Assembly (NCBI RefSeq): GCF_900078385.1
Contig: NZ_FLQR01000011.1
Span: 1 to 64,000 of the forward strand
Direction of reading: 5' to 3'
DNA from: an uncultured Microbacterium sp.
Lineage (GTDB): Bacteria > Actinomycetota > Actinomycetes > Actinomycetales > Microbacteriaceae
Length of the DNA stretch: 64,000 bases
Below the pieces are notes generated by a model, which saw only the letters and a program-made list of their open reading frames with translations, ran no database searches and was not told the DNA's origin. The position numbers and the translations under genes were made by a program. Shown one piece after another: positions 16,679 through 24,730 of this stretch. Each line of letters starts with the position of its first letter. The first letter of the stretch is position 1.

Positions 16679-18784
16679 TCAGTCGGCGAGGCCCAGGACG
16701 TCCAGCAGCCAGGCCAGCTCGAACGCGCGCTGCTTCCAGGCGTTGTAGCGACCGCTCACGCCGCCGTGGCCGGCGACCATCTCGCACTTCAGCAGCGCGT
16801 CGGCGCCCACCTCGCGCAGCCGCGCGACCCACTTCGCCGGTTCGACGTACAGCACGCGCGTGTCGTTGAGGGAGGTGACGGCGAGGATCCGCGGGTACTC
16901 CACACCCTCGCGCACGTTCTCGTACGGCGTGTACGACTTCATGTACTCGTAGACGCTCGGGTCGTGCAGCGGGTCGCCCCACTCGTCCCATTCCACGACC
17001 GTCAGCGGCAGCGACGGGTCGAGGATCGTGGTGAGCGCATCCACGAACGGCACGTCCGCGAGGATGCCGGCGAAGAGGTCCGGCGCGAGGTTCGCGACAG
17101 CGCCCATGAGGAGCCCGCCCGCCGAGCCGCCCTCCGCGACGAGCAGCTCCGGCGTCGTGCGGCCTTCGGCCACGAGGTGCCGCGCGCACGCGACGAAGTC
17201 CGTGAAGGTGTTCCGCTTGTGCAGCAGCTTGCCGTCCTCGTACCACTGCCGGCCCATCTCGCCGCCGCCGCGCACATGCGCGATCGCGAACACGACGCCC
17301 CGGTCGAGCATCGACAGGCGCGCCACCGAGAACCCCGGGTCGATCGAGTGCTCGTACGACCCGTAGCCGTAGAGATGCACGGCGCGGGGCGCGTCGCCGT
17401 CGCCGGACGTCCGCTTCCAGACGAGCGAGATGGGGATGCGGGTGCCGTCCTCGGCCGTCGCCCACAGGCGCTCCTGCGCGTACTCCTCCGGGTCGTAGCC
17501 GCCGAGCACGGGCTGGCGCCGGCGCAGCAGGAGGTCGCCGGTCTCGACGACGTAGTCGTAGACGGTGCCGGGGGTGACGAACGAGCCGTAGCCGAGCCGC
17601 AGCACGGGGGGCGCCCACTCCGGGTTGCCGGAGGCGCCGACGGTGTACAGCGGCTCGTCGAACGCGAGTTCGGTCAGCGCGCCGCTGCCGTAGGCGAGCA
17701 GCCCCACCCGGGACAGACCCTCGCGCCGGTACGACACGACGCCCCAGTCGCGGAACGCCGACACGTCCTCGAGGCGCCGGCCCGGCACGTGGGGCAGCAC
17801 GACTTCACGTGCGCCCTCCGGGTCGGATGCCGCGACGCGGACGAGCTCGAAGTCCAGCGCGCCGTCGTTGTGCAGGATGTACAGCACGTCCTCGCCGTCG
17901 ACGACGGCGTGCGTGAGCGAATAGTCCACGCCCTCGCGGCGCGGCCAGACGGGCCGCAGCGGCGACCGGAGGTCGGCGGCATCCACGAGGAATTCCTCGC
18001 TCGTGATCGACGACTCCGCCGCGATGACGAGGTAGCGGTCGCTGCGCGTGAAGCCGGCCCCCACCCAGTACCGCTCGTCGGGTTCGTGGAAGAGCTTCTC
18101 GTCGGTCGCGGCATCCGTCCCGACCTCATGGAGCCACACGGTGTCGGGTCGCCACGCGTCGTCGACCGTGGTGTACACGACGAACCGGCCGTCGGGGGAG
18201 AACATCGCCCCCGCGGAGGTCTCCGGGATGACGTCGCCCAGATCGCCGCCGCTCGCGAGGTCGCGGATGCGCAGCGTGTAGCGCTCGTCGCCCTGCGTGT
18301 CGACGCCGTAGAGCAGGCGCGCGCCGTCGGTGGACACGTCGAACGTGCCCAGAGAGAAGAACTCGTGCCCCTCGGCCTCGACGTTGCCGTCCAGGAGCAC
18401 CTGCTCACCGGGGATCTCGACATCGGGGGAGAGGACGGGCGGCGTCCAGTCGTCGGGGTCCGCGAGCGGCGCGCGGCAGTGGATGCCGTACTGGCTGCCC
18501 TCGACCGTGCGGCTGTAGTACCACCACGACCCCCGCCGGCTCGGGACGGACAGGTCGGTCTCGAGGGTGCGGCCCTTGATCTCCTGATAGATCCGCTCCT
18601 GCAGGGCCTCCAGGTGCGCGGTGCGCTGCTGCGTGTAGGCGTTCTCGGCGCTCAGATGCGCGAGGACCTGCTCATCGTCCTTCGCGCGCAGCCATTCGTA
18701 GGGATCGACGACGTCGTCGCCGTGGTGGCTGCGCGTGGTGGGGCGGGTGGGGACGGTGGGGGCGGAGGGCTCCGAAATGGTCAC
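16679..18784 (-). CDS. ptrB: Oligopeptidase B (S9A serine peptidase)
   Basis: A 701-residue prolyl-oligopeptidase-family enzyme expected to cleave short peptides after Arg/Lys. The N-terminus (DPYEWLRAKDDEQVLAHL) and the seven-bladed propeller (about 70-410) are typical. The catalytic domain shows the Ser nucleophile in GGSAGGLLMGAV (about 540), the Asp region VTSLNDTRVLYVEPAKW and the His in MVAGHGGVSGRYN. Acidic residues after GGSAGG fit oligopeptidase B rather than prolyl oligopeptidase. There is no signal peptide, so it is cytosolic. It is divergent from pit. Confidence 0.92.
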   Translation of the reverse strand: MTISEPSAPTVPTRPTTRSHHGDDVVDPYEWLRAKDDEQVLAHLSAENAYTQQRTAHLEALQERIYQEIKGRTLETDLSVPSRRGSWWYYSRTVEGSQYGIHCRAPLADPDDWTPPVLSPDVEIPGEQVLLDGNVEAEGHEFFSLGTFDVSTDGARLLYGVDTQGDERYTLRIRDLASGGDLGDVIPETSAGAMFSPDGRFVVYTTVDDAWRPDTVWLHEVGTDAATDEKLFHEPDERYWVGAGFTRSDRYLVIAAESSITSEEFLVDAADLRSPLRPVWPRREGVDYSLTHAVVDGEDVLYILHNDGALDFELVRVAASDPEGAREVVLPHVPGRRLEDVSAFRDWGVVSYRREGLSRVGLLAYGSGALTELAFDEPLYTVGASGNPEWAPPVLRLGYGSFVTPGTVYDYVVETGDLLLRRRQPVLGGYDPEEYAQERLWATAEDGTRIPISLVWKRTSGDGDAPRAVHLYGYGSYEHSIDPGFSVARLSMLDRGVVFAIAHVRGGGEMGRQWYEDGKLLHKRNTFTDFVACARHLVAEGRTTPELLVAEGGSAGGLLMGAVANLAPDLFAGILADVPFVDALTTILDPSLPLTVVEWDEWGDPLHDPSVYEYMKSYTPYENVREGVEYPRILAVTSLNDTRVLYVEPAKWVARLREVGADALLKCEMVAGHGGVSGRYNAWKQRAFELAWLLDVLGLAD

Positions 18785-18873
18785 CGTCCCACGCTAACCG
18801 ACCCCCCTCGGAGTGGATGCGGCGGTTCTGCGATCGGCCGCGGATGTGCGAGGATTTCCGTGGTCCGGTTGCC

Positions 18874-18895
18874 GGAACATGAACCCACGGTGAAC
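18874..18895 (-). promoter_or_regulatory. Candidate PHO box upstream of the phosphate transporter
   Basis: On the minus strand, two 11-nt units GTTCACCGTGG and GTTCATGTTCC lie in tandem. They match the GTTCA-led 11-nt direct repeats bound by PhoP in streptomycetes. The site is 63 bp before the pit start and between divergent ptrB and pit. Confidence 0.55.
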
Positions 18896-18957
18896 TGTTC
18901 GTTCGCACCGCCGATTCCATCGGCACCCTCCCCACGAATCCCGACGGAAAGCGAACT

Positions 18958-20334
18958 GTGGAAACCGCCGTAATCATCGTGCTGCTCGTCATCGCGTTGG
19001 CGCTGTTCTTCGACTTCACCAACGGCTTCCACGACACCGCGAACGCGATGGCGACGCCCATCGCGACGGGTGCCCTGAAGCCCAAGGTGGCCGTGCTGCT
19101 GGCCGCGAGCCTCAACCTCGTGGGCGCGTTCCTGTCGACCGAAGTGTCCAAGACCATCTCGCACGGCATCATCCGCGAGGACCAGATCGAACCGCTGGCG
19201 TTCCTGCCGATCATCTTCGCCGGTCTCATCGGCGCGATCACCTGGAACATGCTCACCTGGCTGCTGGGCCTTCCGTCCAGCTCCTCGCACGCGCTGTTCG
19301 GCGGCCTCATCGGGGCGACGCTCGTCGGGGCGAGCACCAGCGCGATCGACTTCGGGGTCGTGCTGAGCAAGGTCGTGCTGCCGGCGCTCATCGCGCCGTT
19401 CACGGCCGGCGTCATCGCCTTCCTCCTCACGCGCCTCGCCTACGCCATGACGCGTCGCTACGACAACAAGCCGGACGGCCGCGACGGATTCCGCTGGGGT
19501 CAGATCTTCACGTCGTCGCTGGTGGCGCTCGCGCACGGCACGAACGACGCGCAGAAGACGATGGGTGTGATCACCCTCGCCCTGATCATGGCCGGCCTGC
19601 AGGACGGCGCGCACGCCGATCCGCAGCTGTGGGTCATCCTCGCCTGCGCCTTCACGATCGCCCTCGGCACGTACATGGGCGGCTGGCGCATCATCCGCAC
19701 GCTCGGCAAGGGCCTCACCGACGTCAAGCCCGCGCAGGGCTTCTCGGCGGAGAGCTCCACCGCCGCCACGATCCTGGCCTCCAGCGCCCTCGGCTTCGCG
19801 CTCTCCACGACGCAGGTCGCCTCGGGCTCCGTCATCGGCTCGGGCCTCGGTCGCCGCGGCTCGACGGTGCGCTGGCGCACGGTCGGCCGCATCGCGATCG
19901 GCTGGCTGCTGACCCTGCCCGCCTCGGGCGCCGTCGGCGCGTTCGCCGCGCTCCTCGTCGTCTGGTTCGGCCACTGGGGCGTCCTCGTCGACGCGATCCT
20001 GGCGGTCGCGATCATCCTCGGCCTCTTCTGGCGCTCGCGCCACAACCGGGTCGACGCGTCCAACGCGATGAGCGAGGTCGCCGACTCCGGTCTGGCGGTC
20101 AAGGTCAAGCGCAACCCGCCGCCGACCCGTCGACAGCGCGAGATCCTGCGCGAGCAGGCGCGTCTGAAGGCGGAGCAGGCGGCGCGCGAGAAGGCGGAGC
20201 GCAAGGCCGCGGCGAAGGCGGAGGCCCGTCGGGTCGCCGACGAGAAGCGCAAGACCGACAAGCGCGCGGCCGAGAAGGCGCGCGCCGCAGGCAAGCCGGA
20301 GACCCGCCCGACCGCGAAGGGGGACGAGAAGTGA
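18958..20334 (+). CDS. pit: PiT-family inorganic phosphate transporter
   Basis: A low-affinity metal-phosphate:H+ symporter. The 458-residue protein begins with a membrane helix followed by FDFTNGFHDTANAMAT, the PiT signature. The second signature half is seen in ALAHGTNDAQKTMGV (about 190). About ten hydrophobic segments run to residue ~370. The last ~80 residues are an unusual Lys/Arg/Ala/Glu-rich cytosolic tail, probably helical. The GTG start at 18958 follows a GGAAAG site. It overlaps the next gene by 4 bases. Confidence 0.92.
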   Translation: METAVIIVLLVIALALFFDFTNGFHDTANAMATPIATGALKPKVAVLLAASLNLVGAFLSTEVSKTISHGIIREDQIEPLAFLPIIFAGLIGAITWNMLTWLLGLPSSSSHALFGGLIGATLVGASTSAIDFGVVLSKVVLPALIAPFTAGVIAFLLTRLAYAMTRRYDNKPDGRDGFRWGQIFTSSLVALAHGTNDAQKTMGVITLALIMAGLQDGAHADPQLWVILACAFTIALGTYMGGWRIIRTLGKGLTDVKPAQGFSAESSTAATILASSALGFALSTTQVASGSVIGSGLGRRGSTVRWRTVGRIAIGWLLTLPASGAVGAFAALLVVWFGHWGVLVDAILAVAIILGLFWRSRHNRVDASNAMSEVADSGLAVKVKRNPPPTRRQREILREQARLKAEQAAREKAERKAAAKAEARRVADEKRKTDKRAAEKARAAGKPETRPTAKGDEK

Positions 20335-20666
20335 CCGTCTCGATCGACTGGCTCGCGTTCCTGCAGGTGTTCGGCGCGGCCCTCGCCGCCGGTACCGTGG
20401 TGGTCGCCTTCTACGCGCTGGGGCTGCGGATGCTGGTGCGCGCGGGCCGCGCGCCGGTCGTCGCCCCCGCGGAGTTCACCGACGCCATCACGGTGATCAC
20501 GGAGAAGGAAGCCCACCGTGCCGCGAAGGCGGCCGCGAAGGCGTCGCGCAAGAGCCCGCTCACGGAGGGGCAGAAGCGCGTCGCGCTCGTCGCGGCGTAC
20601 GCGGCGTTCGGCATGTGCGCGCTCGCCGTCCTCTCCGGACTGCTCCTGATCGTCTTCGGACACTGA
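20331..20666 (+). CDS. Small two-helix membrane protein coupled to pit
   Basis: 111 residues starting at GTG 20331, overlapping the pit stop as GTGA. Hydrophobic segments at about 7-33 and 84-108 flank a Lys/Ala-rich cytosolic middle resembling the pit tail in composition. The tight coupling suggests an accessory or partner of the transporter. I recognise no domain. Confidence 0.75.
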   Translation: MTVSIDWLAFLQVFGAALAAGTVVVAFYALGLRMLVRAGRAPVVAPAEFTDAITVITEKEAHRAAKAAAKASRKSPLTEGQKRVALVAAYAAFGMCALAVLSGLLLIVFGH

Positions 20667-20702
20667 CGCGGCCCGGCTTCGGGCGCTGACCGGGGCCCGA
20701 TC

Positions 20703-20708
20703 TAGGCT
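20703..20708 (+). promoter_or_regulatory. -10 box of the metallophosphoesterase gene (leaderless)
   Basis: TAGGCT six bases before the ATG at 20715. Confidence 0.5.
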
Positions 20709-20714
20709 GTCGAC

Positions 20715-21614
20715 ATGGAGACAGTGCAGTTCGGGCGGCACGCCCCCGCCCGGCGGGTGATCGTGCACCTCAGCGACACCCACCTGCTCGCCGGCAATGC
20801 GCCGTTGGGCGGGCGCTACGACACCGCGGCGAATCTCGCGGCCACCCTCGCCGCCGTCGAACGGACCGGGGTGGCGCCGGACGCGCTCGTGTTCACCGGA
20901 GACCTCACCGACCTGGGGGAGCCGGACGCGTACCGCGCGCTGCGCGCCGCCGTCCAGCCGCTCGCGGATCGACTCGACGCCCCGATCGTCTGGGTCGCCG
21001 GCAACCACGACGAGCGTCCTGCCCTGCGCGGCGCGCTGCTCGGGCTGGAGCCCAGCGGCGAGCCCGTCACCGGCGTGTGGGACCTCGGCGGCCTCCGGCT
21101 GATCGCGCTCGACACGAGCGTGCCCGGCTGGCACCACGGCGACCTCGACGACGGTCAGCTGACGTGGCTGCGCGGCATCCTCGCCGAGCCGGCTCCGCTC
21201 GGCACCCTGCTGGCCCTGCACCATCCGCCCCTGCCCAGCCACATCCCGTTCTTCGACATCCTCGAGCTGCGCCGTCAGGATGCGCTGGCCGAGGTCATCG
21301 CGGGATCCGACGTGCGCGGCATCCTCGCGGGTCACCTGCATTACTCCACCAGCGGGTCGTTCGCCGGCGTGCCCGTCAGCGTGGCCGCCGCCACCTGCTA
21401 CACGATGAACCTGCAGCGCCCTGCCACCGAGGTCAACGGGATGGATGCCGGACAGTCGTTCCACCTCGTGCACGTCTACGACGACACCATCACGCACTCC
21501 GTGGTCCCCGTCGTCGCGGCCGAGACGGCGGAGACGTTCTCCGCGGACTGGGTGGCGCGGATGGCGGAACTCACCCCCGAGCAGCGCCTCGACGCGTTCT
21601 CGCGCAAACGCTGA
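20715..21614 (+). CDS. Calcineurin-like metallophosphoesterase (CpdA-type)
   Basis: A 299-residue binuclear metallophosphoesterase. All metal-binding blocks are visible: LSDTHLL (about 17), GDLTD (about 62), GNHDE (about 96), the later His of LALHHPPLP, and GHLHY near 210. This layout is that of 3',5'-cyclic nucleotide phosphodiesterases of the CpdA class, but the substrate is unproven. A leaderless start is likely. It is followed by a strong hairpin and lies upstream of aspA on the same strand. Confidence 0.85.
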   Translation: METVQFGRHAPARRVIVHLSDTHLLAGNAPLGGRYDTAANLAATLAAVERTGVAPDALVFTGDLTDLGEPDAYRALRAAVQPLADRLDAPIVWVAGNHDERPALRGALLGLEPSGEPVTGVWDLGGLRLIALDTSVPGWHHGDLDDGQLTWLRGILAEPAPLGTLLALHHPPLPSHIPFFDILELRRQDALAEVIAGSDVRGILAGHLHYSTSGSFAGVPVSVAAATCYTMNLQRPATEVNGMDAGQSFHLVHVYDDTITHSVVPVVAAETAETFSADWVARMAELTPEQRLDAFSRKR

Positions 21615-21620
21615 CCCTCG

Positions 21621-21641
21621 CCCGGACGTACAACGTCCGGG
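21621..21641 (+). terminator. Hairpin after the metallophosphoesterase gene
   Basis: A perfect 9-bp stem CCCGGACGT/ACGTCCGGG around a 3-nt loop. Confidence 0.6.
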
Positions 21642-21682
21642 GTGGCGGTGTCCACCGCGTCCATCCATCCCGGATGTGCCCG

Positions 21683-21715
21683 CGGGTAGGCTCGGGGGCA
21701 CACACCCCCTACCCG
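21683..21715 (+). promoter_or_regulatory. Promoter-overlapping inverted repeat before aspA
   Basis: CGGGTAG (21683-21689) pairs with CTACCCG (21709-21715), with GGGG/CCCC inside. The left arm covers the TAGGCT -10 box (21687-21692). It could be a repressor site or an early hairpin in the aspA leader. Confidence 0.35.
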
Positions 21716-21743
21716 CTGTGACGACCCACAAGGACTGCACACC

Positions 21744-23195
21744 ATGGCCGAGGACGCGATGACGCGCACGGAAACCGATTCACTGGGATCGCTGGAGATC
21801 CCCGCCGATGCCTACTGGGGCATCCACACCGCCCGGGCCCTGGAGAACTTCCCGATCTCCCTGCGCCCCATCTCCGTCTACCGCGACCTCGTCGTCGGAC
21901 TCGCGATGGTCAAGCAGGCCTCCGCGCGCGCCAACCGCGAGATCGGCGTCCTCGACGAGGAACGCGCCGGCCTCATCGACGAGGCCTGCCGTCGCATCAT
22001 CGACGGCGAGTTCCACGACCAGTTCGTCGTCGGCGTCGTCCAGGGCGGTGCCGGCACATCGACGAACATGAACGCGAACGAGGTCATCACCAACGTCGCG
22101 CTCGAGATCGCCGGGCGCCCCAAGGGTGACTACGAGTTCCTCTCGCCGATCGACCACACGAACCGCAGCCAGTCCACGAACGACGTCTACCCGACCGCCA
22201 TCAAGGTGGGGCTCGGCCTCGACCTGCGGACCCTCCTGGAGGAGCTCGACCTCCTCCGGCAGTCCTTCCTCGCCAAGGCGCACGAGTTCCACGACATCCT
22301 CAAGGTCGGCCGGACACAGCTGCAGGACGCCGTCCCCATGACGCTCGGGCAGGAGTTCCACGGGTTCGCGACGACACTCGGGGAGGACTACCACCGGCTC
22401 AAGGAGAACGCGTACCTCCTGTGCGAGGTCAACATGGGCGCCACCGCGATCGGCACGGGCATCACGACCCACCCCGGCTACGCGACCGCCGTCATCCGGC
22501 ACCTCCGCGACATCAGCGGCCTCGACCTGGAGACCGCGGAGGACCTCGTCGAGTCCACGAGCGACACCGGCGCCTTCATGTCGTTCTCCTCGTCGCTCAA
22601 GCGCAACGCGATCAAGCTCTCGAAGATCAGCAACGACCTGCGCCTGCTCTCCAGCGGCCCGCAGGCGGGCTTCGGCGAGATCAACCTCCCCGCCCGGCAG
22701 GCGGGCTCGAGCATCATGCCCGGCAAGGTCAACCCCGTCATCCCCGAAGTCGTGAACCAGGTGGCGTTCGCGGTCGCCGGCGCCGACCTGACGGTCACGA
22801 TGGCGGTGGAAGGCGGGCAGCTGCAGCTGAACGCGTTCGAGCCGATCATCGCGCACTCGATCTTCCAGTCCATCACGTGGATGCGGCGGGGGATGCGGAC
22901 GCTGCGCATCAACTGCATCGACGGGATCACGGCCAACCGCGAGCGGCTCGGGGCGATGGTCGGCTCATCGGTCGGCGTCGTCACGGCGCTCACCCCGTAC
23001 ATCGGCTACGCCGCCTCGGCGGCCCTCGCGAAGGCGGCGCTGCTCACCGGACGCAACGTCGGCGACCTCGTCGTCGAGGCCGGGCTGATGTCCCGCGAGG
23101 ACGTCGACAAGCAGCTCTCCCCGGCGCGGCTCTCTGGGCTCGAGACCGTCACGCAGGCGATCCCGATCCACACCGCCGCCGAAGACGTCATCTGA
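21744..23195 (+). CDS. aspA: Aspartate ammonia-lyase
   Basis: Interconverts aspartate and fumarate plus ammonia. The 483-residue fumarase/aspartase-superfamily protein starts with YWGIHTARALENFPIS, closer to aspartase than to fumarase C. It carries TSTNMNANEV, the SPIDHTNRSQSTNDVYPTA segment, and the signature GSSIMPGKVNP (about 320) with the mobile-loop Ser. Length fits the family. A leader of about 45 nt precedes it with an AAGGAC site. Confidence 0.92.
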   Translation: MAEDAMTRTETDSLGSLEIPADAYWGIHTARALENFPISLRPISVYRDLVVGLAMVKQASARANREIGVLDEERAGLIDEACRRIIDGEFHDQFVVGVVQGGAGTSTNMNANEVITNVALEIAGRPKGDYEFLSPIDHTNRSQSTNDVYPTAIKVGLGLDLRTLLEELDLLRQSFLAKAHEFHDILKVGRTQLQDAVPMTLGQEFHGFATTLGEDYHRLKENAYLLCEVNMGATAIGTGITTHPGYATAVIRHLRDISGLDLETAEDLVESTSDTGAFMSFSSSLKRNAIKLSKISNDLRLLSSGPQAGFGEINLPARQAGSSIMPGKVNPVIPEVVNQVAFAVAGADLTVTMAVEGGQLQLNAFEPIIAHSIFQSITWMRRGMRTLRINCIDGITANRERLGAMVGSSVGVVTALTPYIGYAASAALAKAALLTGRNVGDLVVEAGLMSREDVDKQLSPARLSGLETVTQAIPIHTAAEDVI

Positions 23196-23200
23196 GCGTG

Positions 23201-23230
23201 AGCGCGGCGCCTTTGCGAGGGCGCCGCGCT
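23201..23230 (+). terminator. Hairpin terminator after aspA
   Basis: A perfect 11-bp stem AGCGCGGCGCC/GGCGCCGCGCT, loop 8 nt. Confidence 0.6.
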
Positions 23231-23281
23231 TCGATAGCGTCGCACTGCCGGGATGTTCCGGCATTCACTTCAGGAGGCCGC

Positions 23282-23746
23282 ATGACCGACCCGCAGAACC
23301 CGACCCCGCCCGCCTACGAGCCCCCCGCGTACCAGCAGCCGGCGTACCAGCAGAGCGCCGCTCCCGCCTACGCCGCACCCGCCTACCCCGCGACCGGCTA
23401 CGACGCGCCCGGCGCGCCCATCCCGGGCCGCACGATGGGCATCGTCGCCTTCATCCTGTCCTTCTTCATGCAGCCGGTCGCCCTGATCCTGGGGATCATC
23501 GCGCTCGTGCAGAGCAAGAAGGCGGGGCACAAGAACGGCTTCGCCGTCGCGGCCATCATCATCAGCTCGGTGCTGCTCGTCGTCGGCATCATCGTGGCCA
23601 TCGCGCTGTTCGCGTGGTTCGGGACGGCCGCGGCCGACCTGACGACGCAGCTGCAGGCGTGCCTGGACAACGGCGGCACCGGCAACGTGGAGATCAACGG
23701 CATCACGATGTCGTGCGAGGAACTGCTCTCCGAGTCCGGCTACTGA
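23282..23746 (+). CDS. DUF4190-like membrane protein with Pro/Tyr-rich N-terminus
   Basis: 154 residues. The first ~50 are Pro/Ala/Tyr/Gln-rich with PAYxQ-type repeats. Two hydrophobic segments follow (about 58-82 and 95-120), a pattern seen in actinobacterial DUF4190 proteins. The extracytoplasmic tail has two cysteines (about 131 and 146). Function unknown. GGAGG precedes the ATG. Confidence 0.75.
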   Translation: MTDPQNPTPPAYEPPAYQQPAYQQSAAPAYAAPAYPATGYDAPGAPIPGRTMGIVAFILSFFMQPVALILGIIALVQSKKAGHKNGFAVAAIIISSVLLVVGIIVAIALFAWFGTAAADLTTQLQACLDNGGTGNVEINGITMSCEELLSESGY

Positions 23747-23760
23747 GCCGGATCCGATAC

Positions 23761-23790
23761 GACGGCGGCGGCCTGCGGGCCGCCGCCGTC
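23761..23790 (+). terminator. Bidirectional hairpin terminator
   Basis: A perfect 13-bp stem of GGC repeats with a 4-nt loop, placed between convergent genes ending at 23746 (+) and 23798 (-). It can serve both. Confidence 0.7.
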
Positions 23791-23797
23791 CGTTCGT

Positions 23798-24664
23798 TCA
23801 GCCGAGGATGCGGCAGTGCGTCGTGAGCTCGCCGATCCCGTCGATCCCGACCGTCACGGTCGAGCGGTCGCGGAGGAACACCTGCGGGTCGCGCGAGTAG
23901 CCGGCGCCGCCGGGGCTGCCGGTGGAGATCAGGGTGCCCGGAAGCAGCGTCGCGGCCTGGGAGAGCTGGGAGATGAGGGCGGAGACCGGCCGGATCATCT
24001 GCCCGGTCGACGCGTCCTGCACCGTCTGTCCGTCCACGACGGCCCAGATGTGCAGGTCCTGCGGATCGGGCACCTCGTCGGCGGTCACGACGACCGGTCC
24101 CGTCGGAGTGAAGCCGTCGAACGACTTGCACCGCGACCACTGGGCCTCGGAGAACTGGATGTCGCGTGCCGTGATGTCGTTGACCACCGTGTAGCCCCAG
24201 ACGTGGTCGAGGGCGGCGTGCTCGGCCACATCGTGCGCGGGACGGCCGATGATGACGCCGAGCTCGGCCTCGTAATCGATGGACTCGCTGAGCGACCGGG
24301 GCCAGGTCGTGGTCGCGTCGTGCCCGGTGAGGGAGTTCGGCCAGAGCACGAACACGGTGGGCGCCTTGTCGGCCTTCAGCCCCAGCTCGCTCGAGTGGGC
24401 CGCGTAGTTCAGGCCGATCGCGAGGACGACCGGCGGGCGCTGCACGGCCGACGCGAAGGCGAAGCCGTCCAGGGACCGCCAGTCGGCGGTGGATGCGGCG
24501 GCATCCCGCACGCGCTGCAGCAGCGCGTCGCCGCCCTCGATGAGGGCTTGCAGGTGGGTGGGGGCACCGTCGAACAGGGTTGGGACGAGGAGCGCCTCGC
24601 CGCGCTGGATGACGGCGAGCTGCGGCTCGTCGCCCCCGGGCGGGGTCACATGGGCGAAGCGCAT
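23798..24664 (-). CDS. Fumarylacetoacetate hydrolase-family protein
   Basis: A 288-residue FAH-fold metalloenzyme. Seen are IGLNYAAHSSE, the metal-binding DYEAELGVIIG (Glu/Glu), the loop VWGYTVVNDITARDIQ, KSFDGFTPTGP and LISTGSPGGAGYSRDP. The family includes fumarylpyruvate hydrolases, oxaloacetate decarboxylases and aromatic-catabolism hydratases; the substrate here is unclear. TAGCCT lies six bases before the ATG on the minus strand (24676-24671), so it is probably leaderless. It is divergent from prsW. Confidence 0.85.
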   Translation of the reverse strand: MRFAHVTPPGGDEPQLAVIQRGEALLVPTLFDGAPTHLQALIEGGDALLQRVRDAAASTADWRSLDGFAFASAVQRPPVVLAIGLNYAAHSSELGLKADKAPTVFVLWPNSLTGHDATTTWPRSLSESIDYEAELGVIIGRPAHDVAEHAALDHVWGYTVVNDITARDIQFSEAQWSRCKSFDGFTPTGPVVVTADEVPDPQDLHIWAVVDGQTVQDASTGQMIRPVSALISQLSQAATLLPGTLISTGSPGGAGYSRDPQVFLRDRSTVTVGIDGIGELTTHCRILG

Positions 24665-24670
24665 CCGTCC

Positions 24671-24676
24671 AGGCTA
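24671..24676 (-). promoter_or_regulatory. -10 box of the FAH-family gene (leaderless)
   Basis: TAGCCT on the minus strand, six bases before the ATG at 24664. Confidence 0.5.
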
Positions 24677-24717
24677 CCCGTCGCGCCTCTCGCTCATCCC
24701 GTCGGAACGTGCACCCA

Positions 24718-24723
24718 TAGGCT
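24718..24723 (+). promoter_or_regulatory. -10 box of prsW-like gene (leaderless)
   Basis: TAGGCT seven bases before the ATG at 24731. Confidence 0.5.
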
Positions 24724-24730
24724 GATCGCC

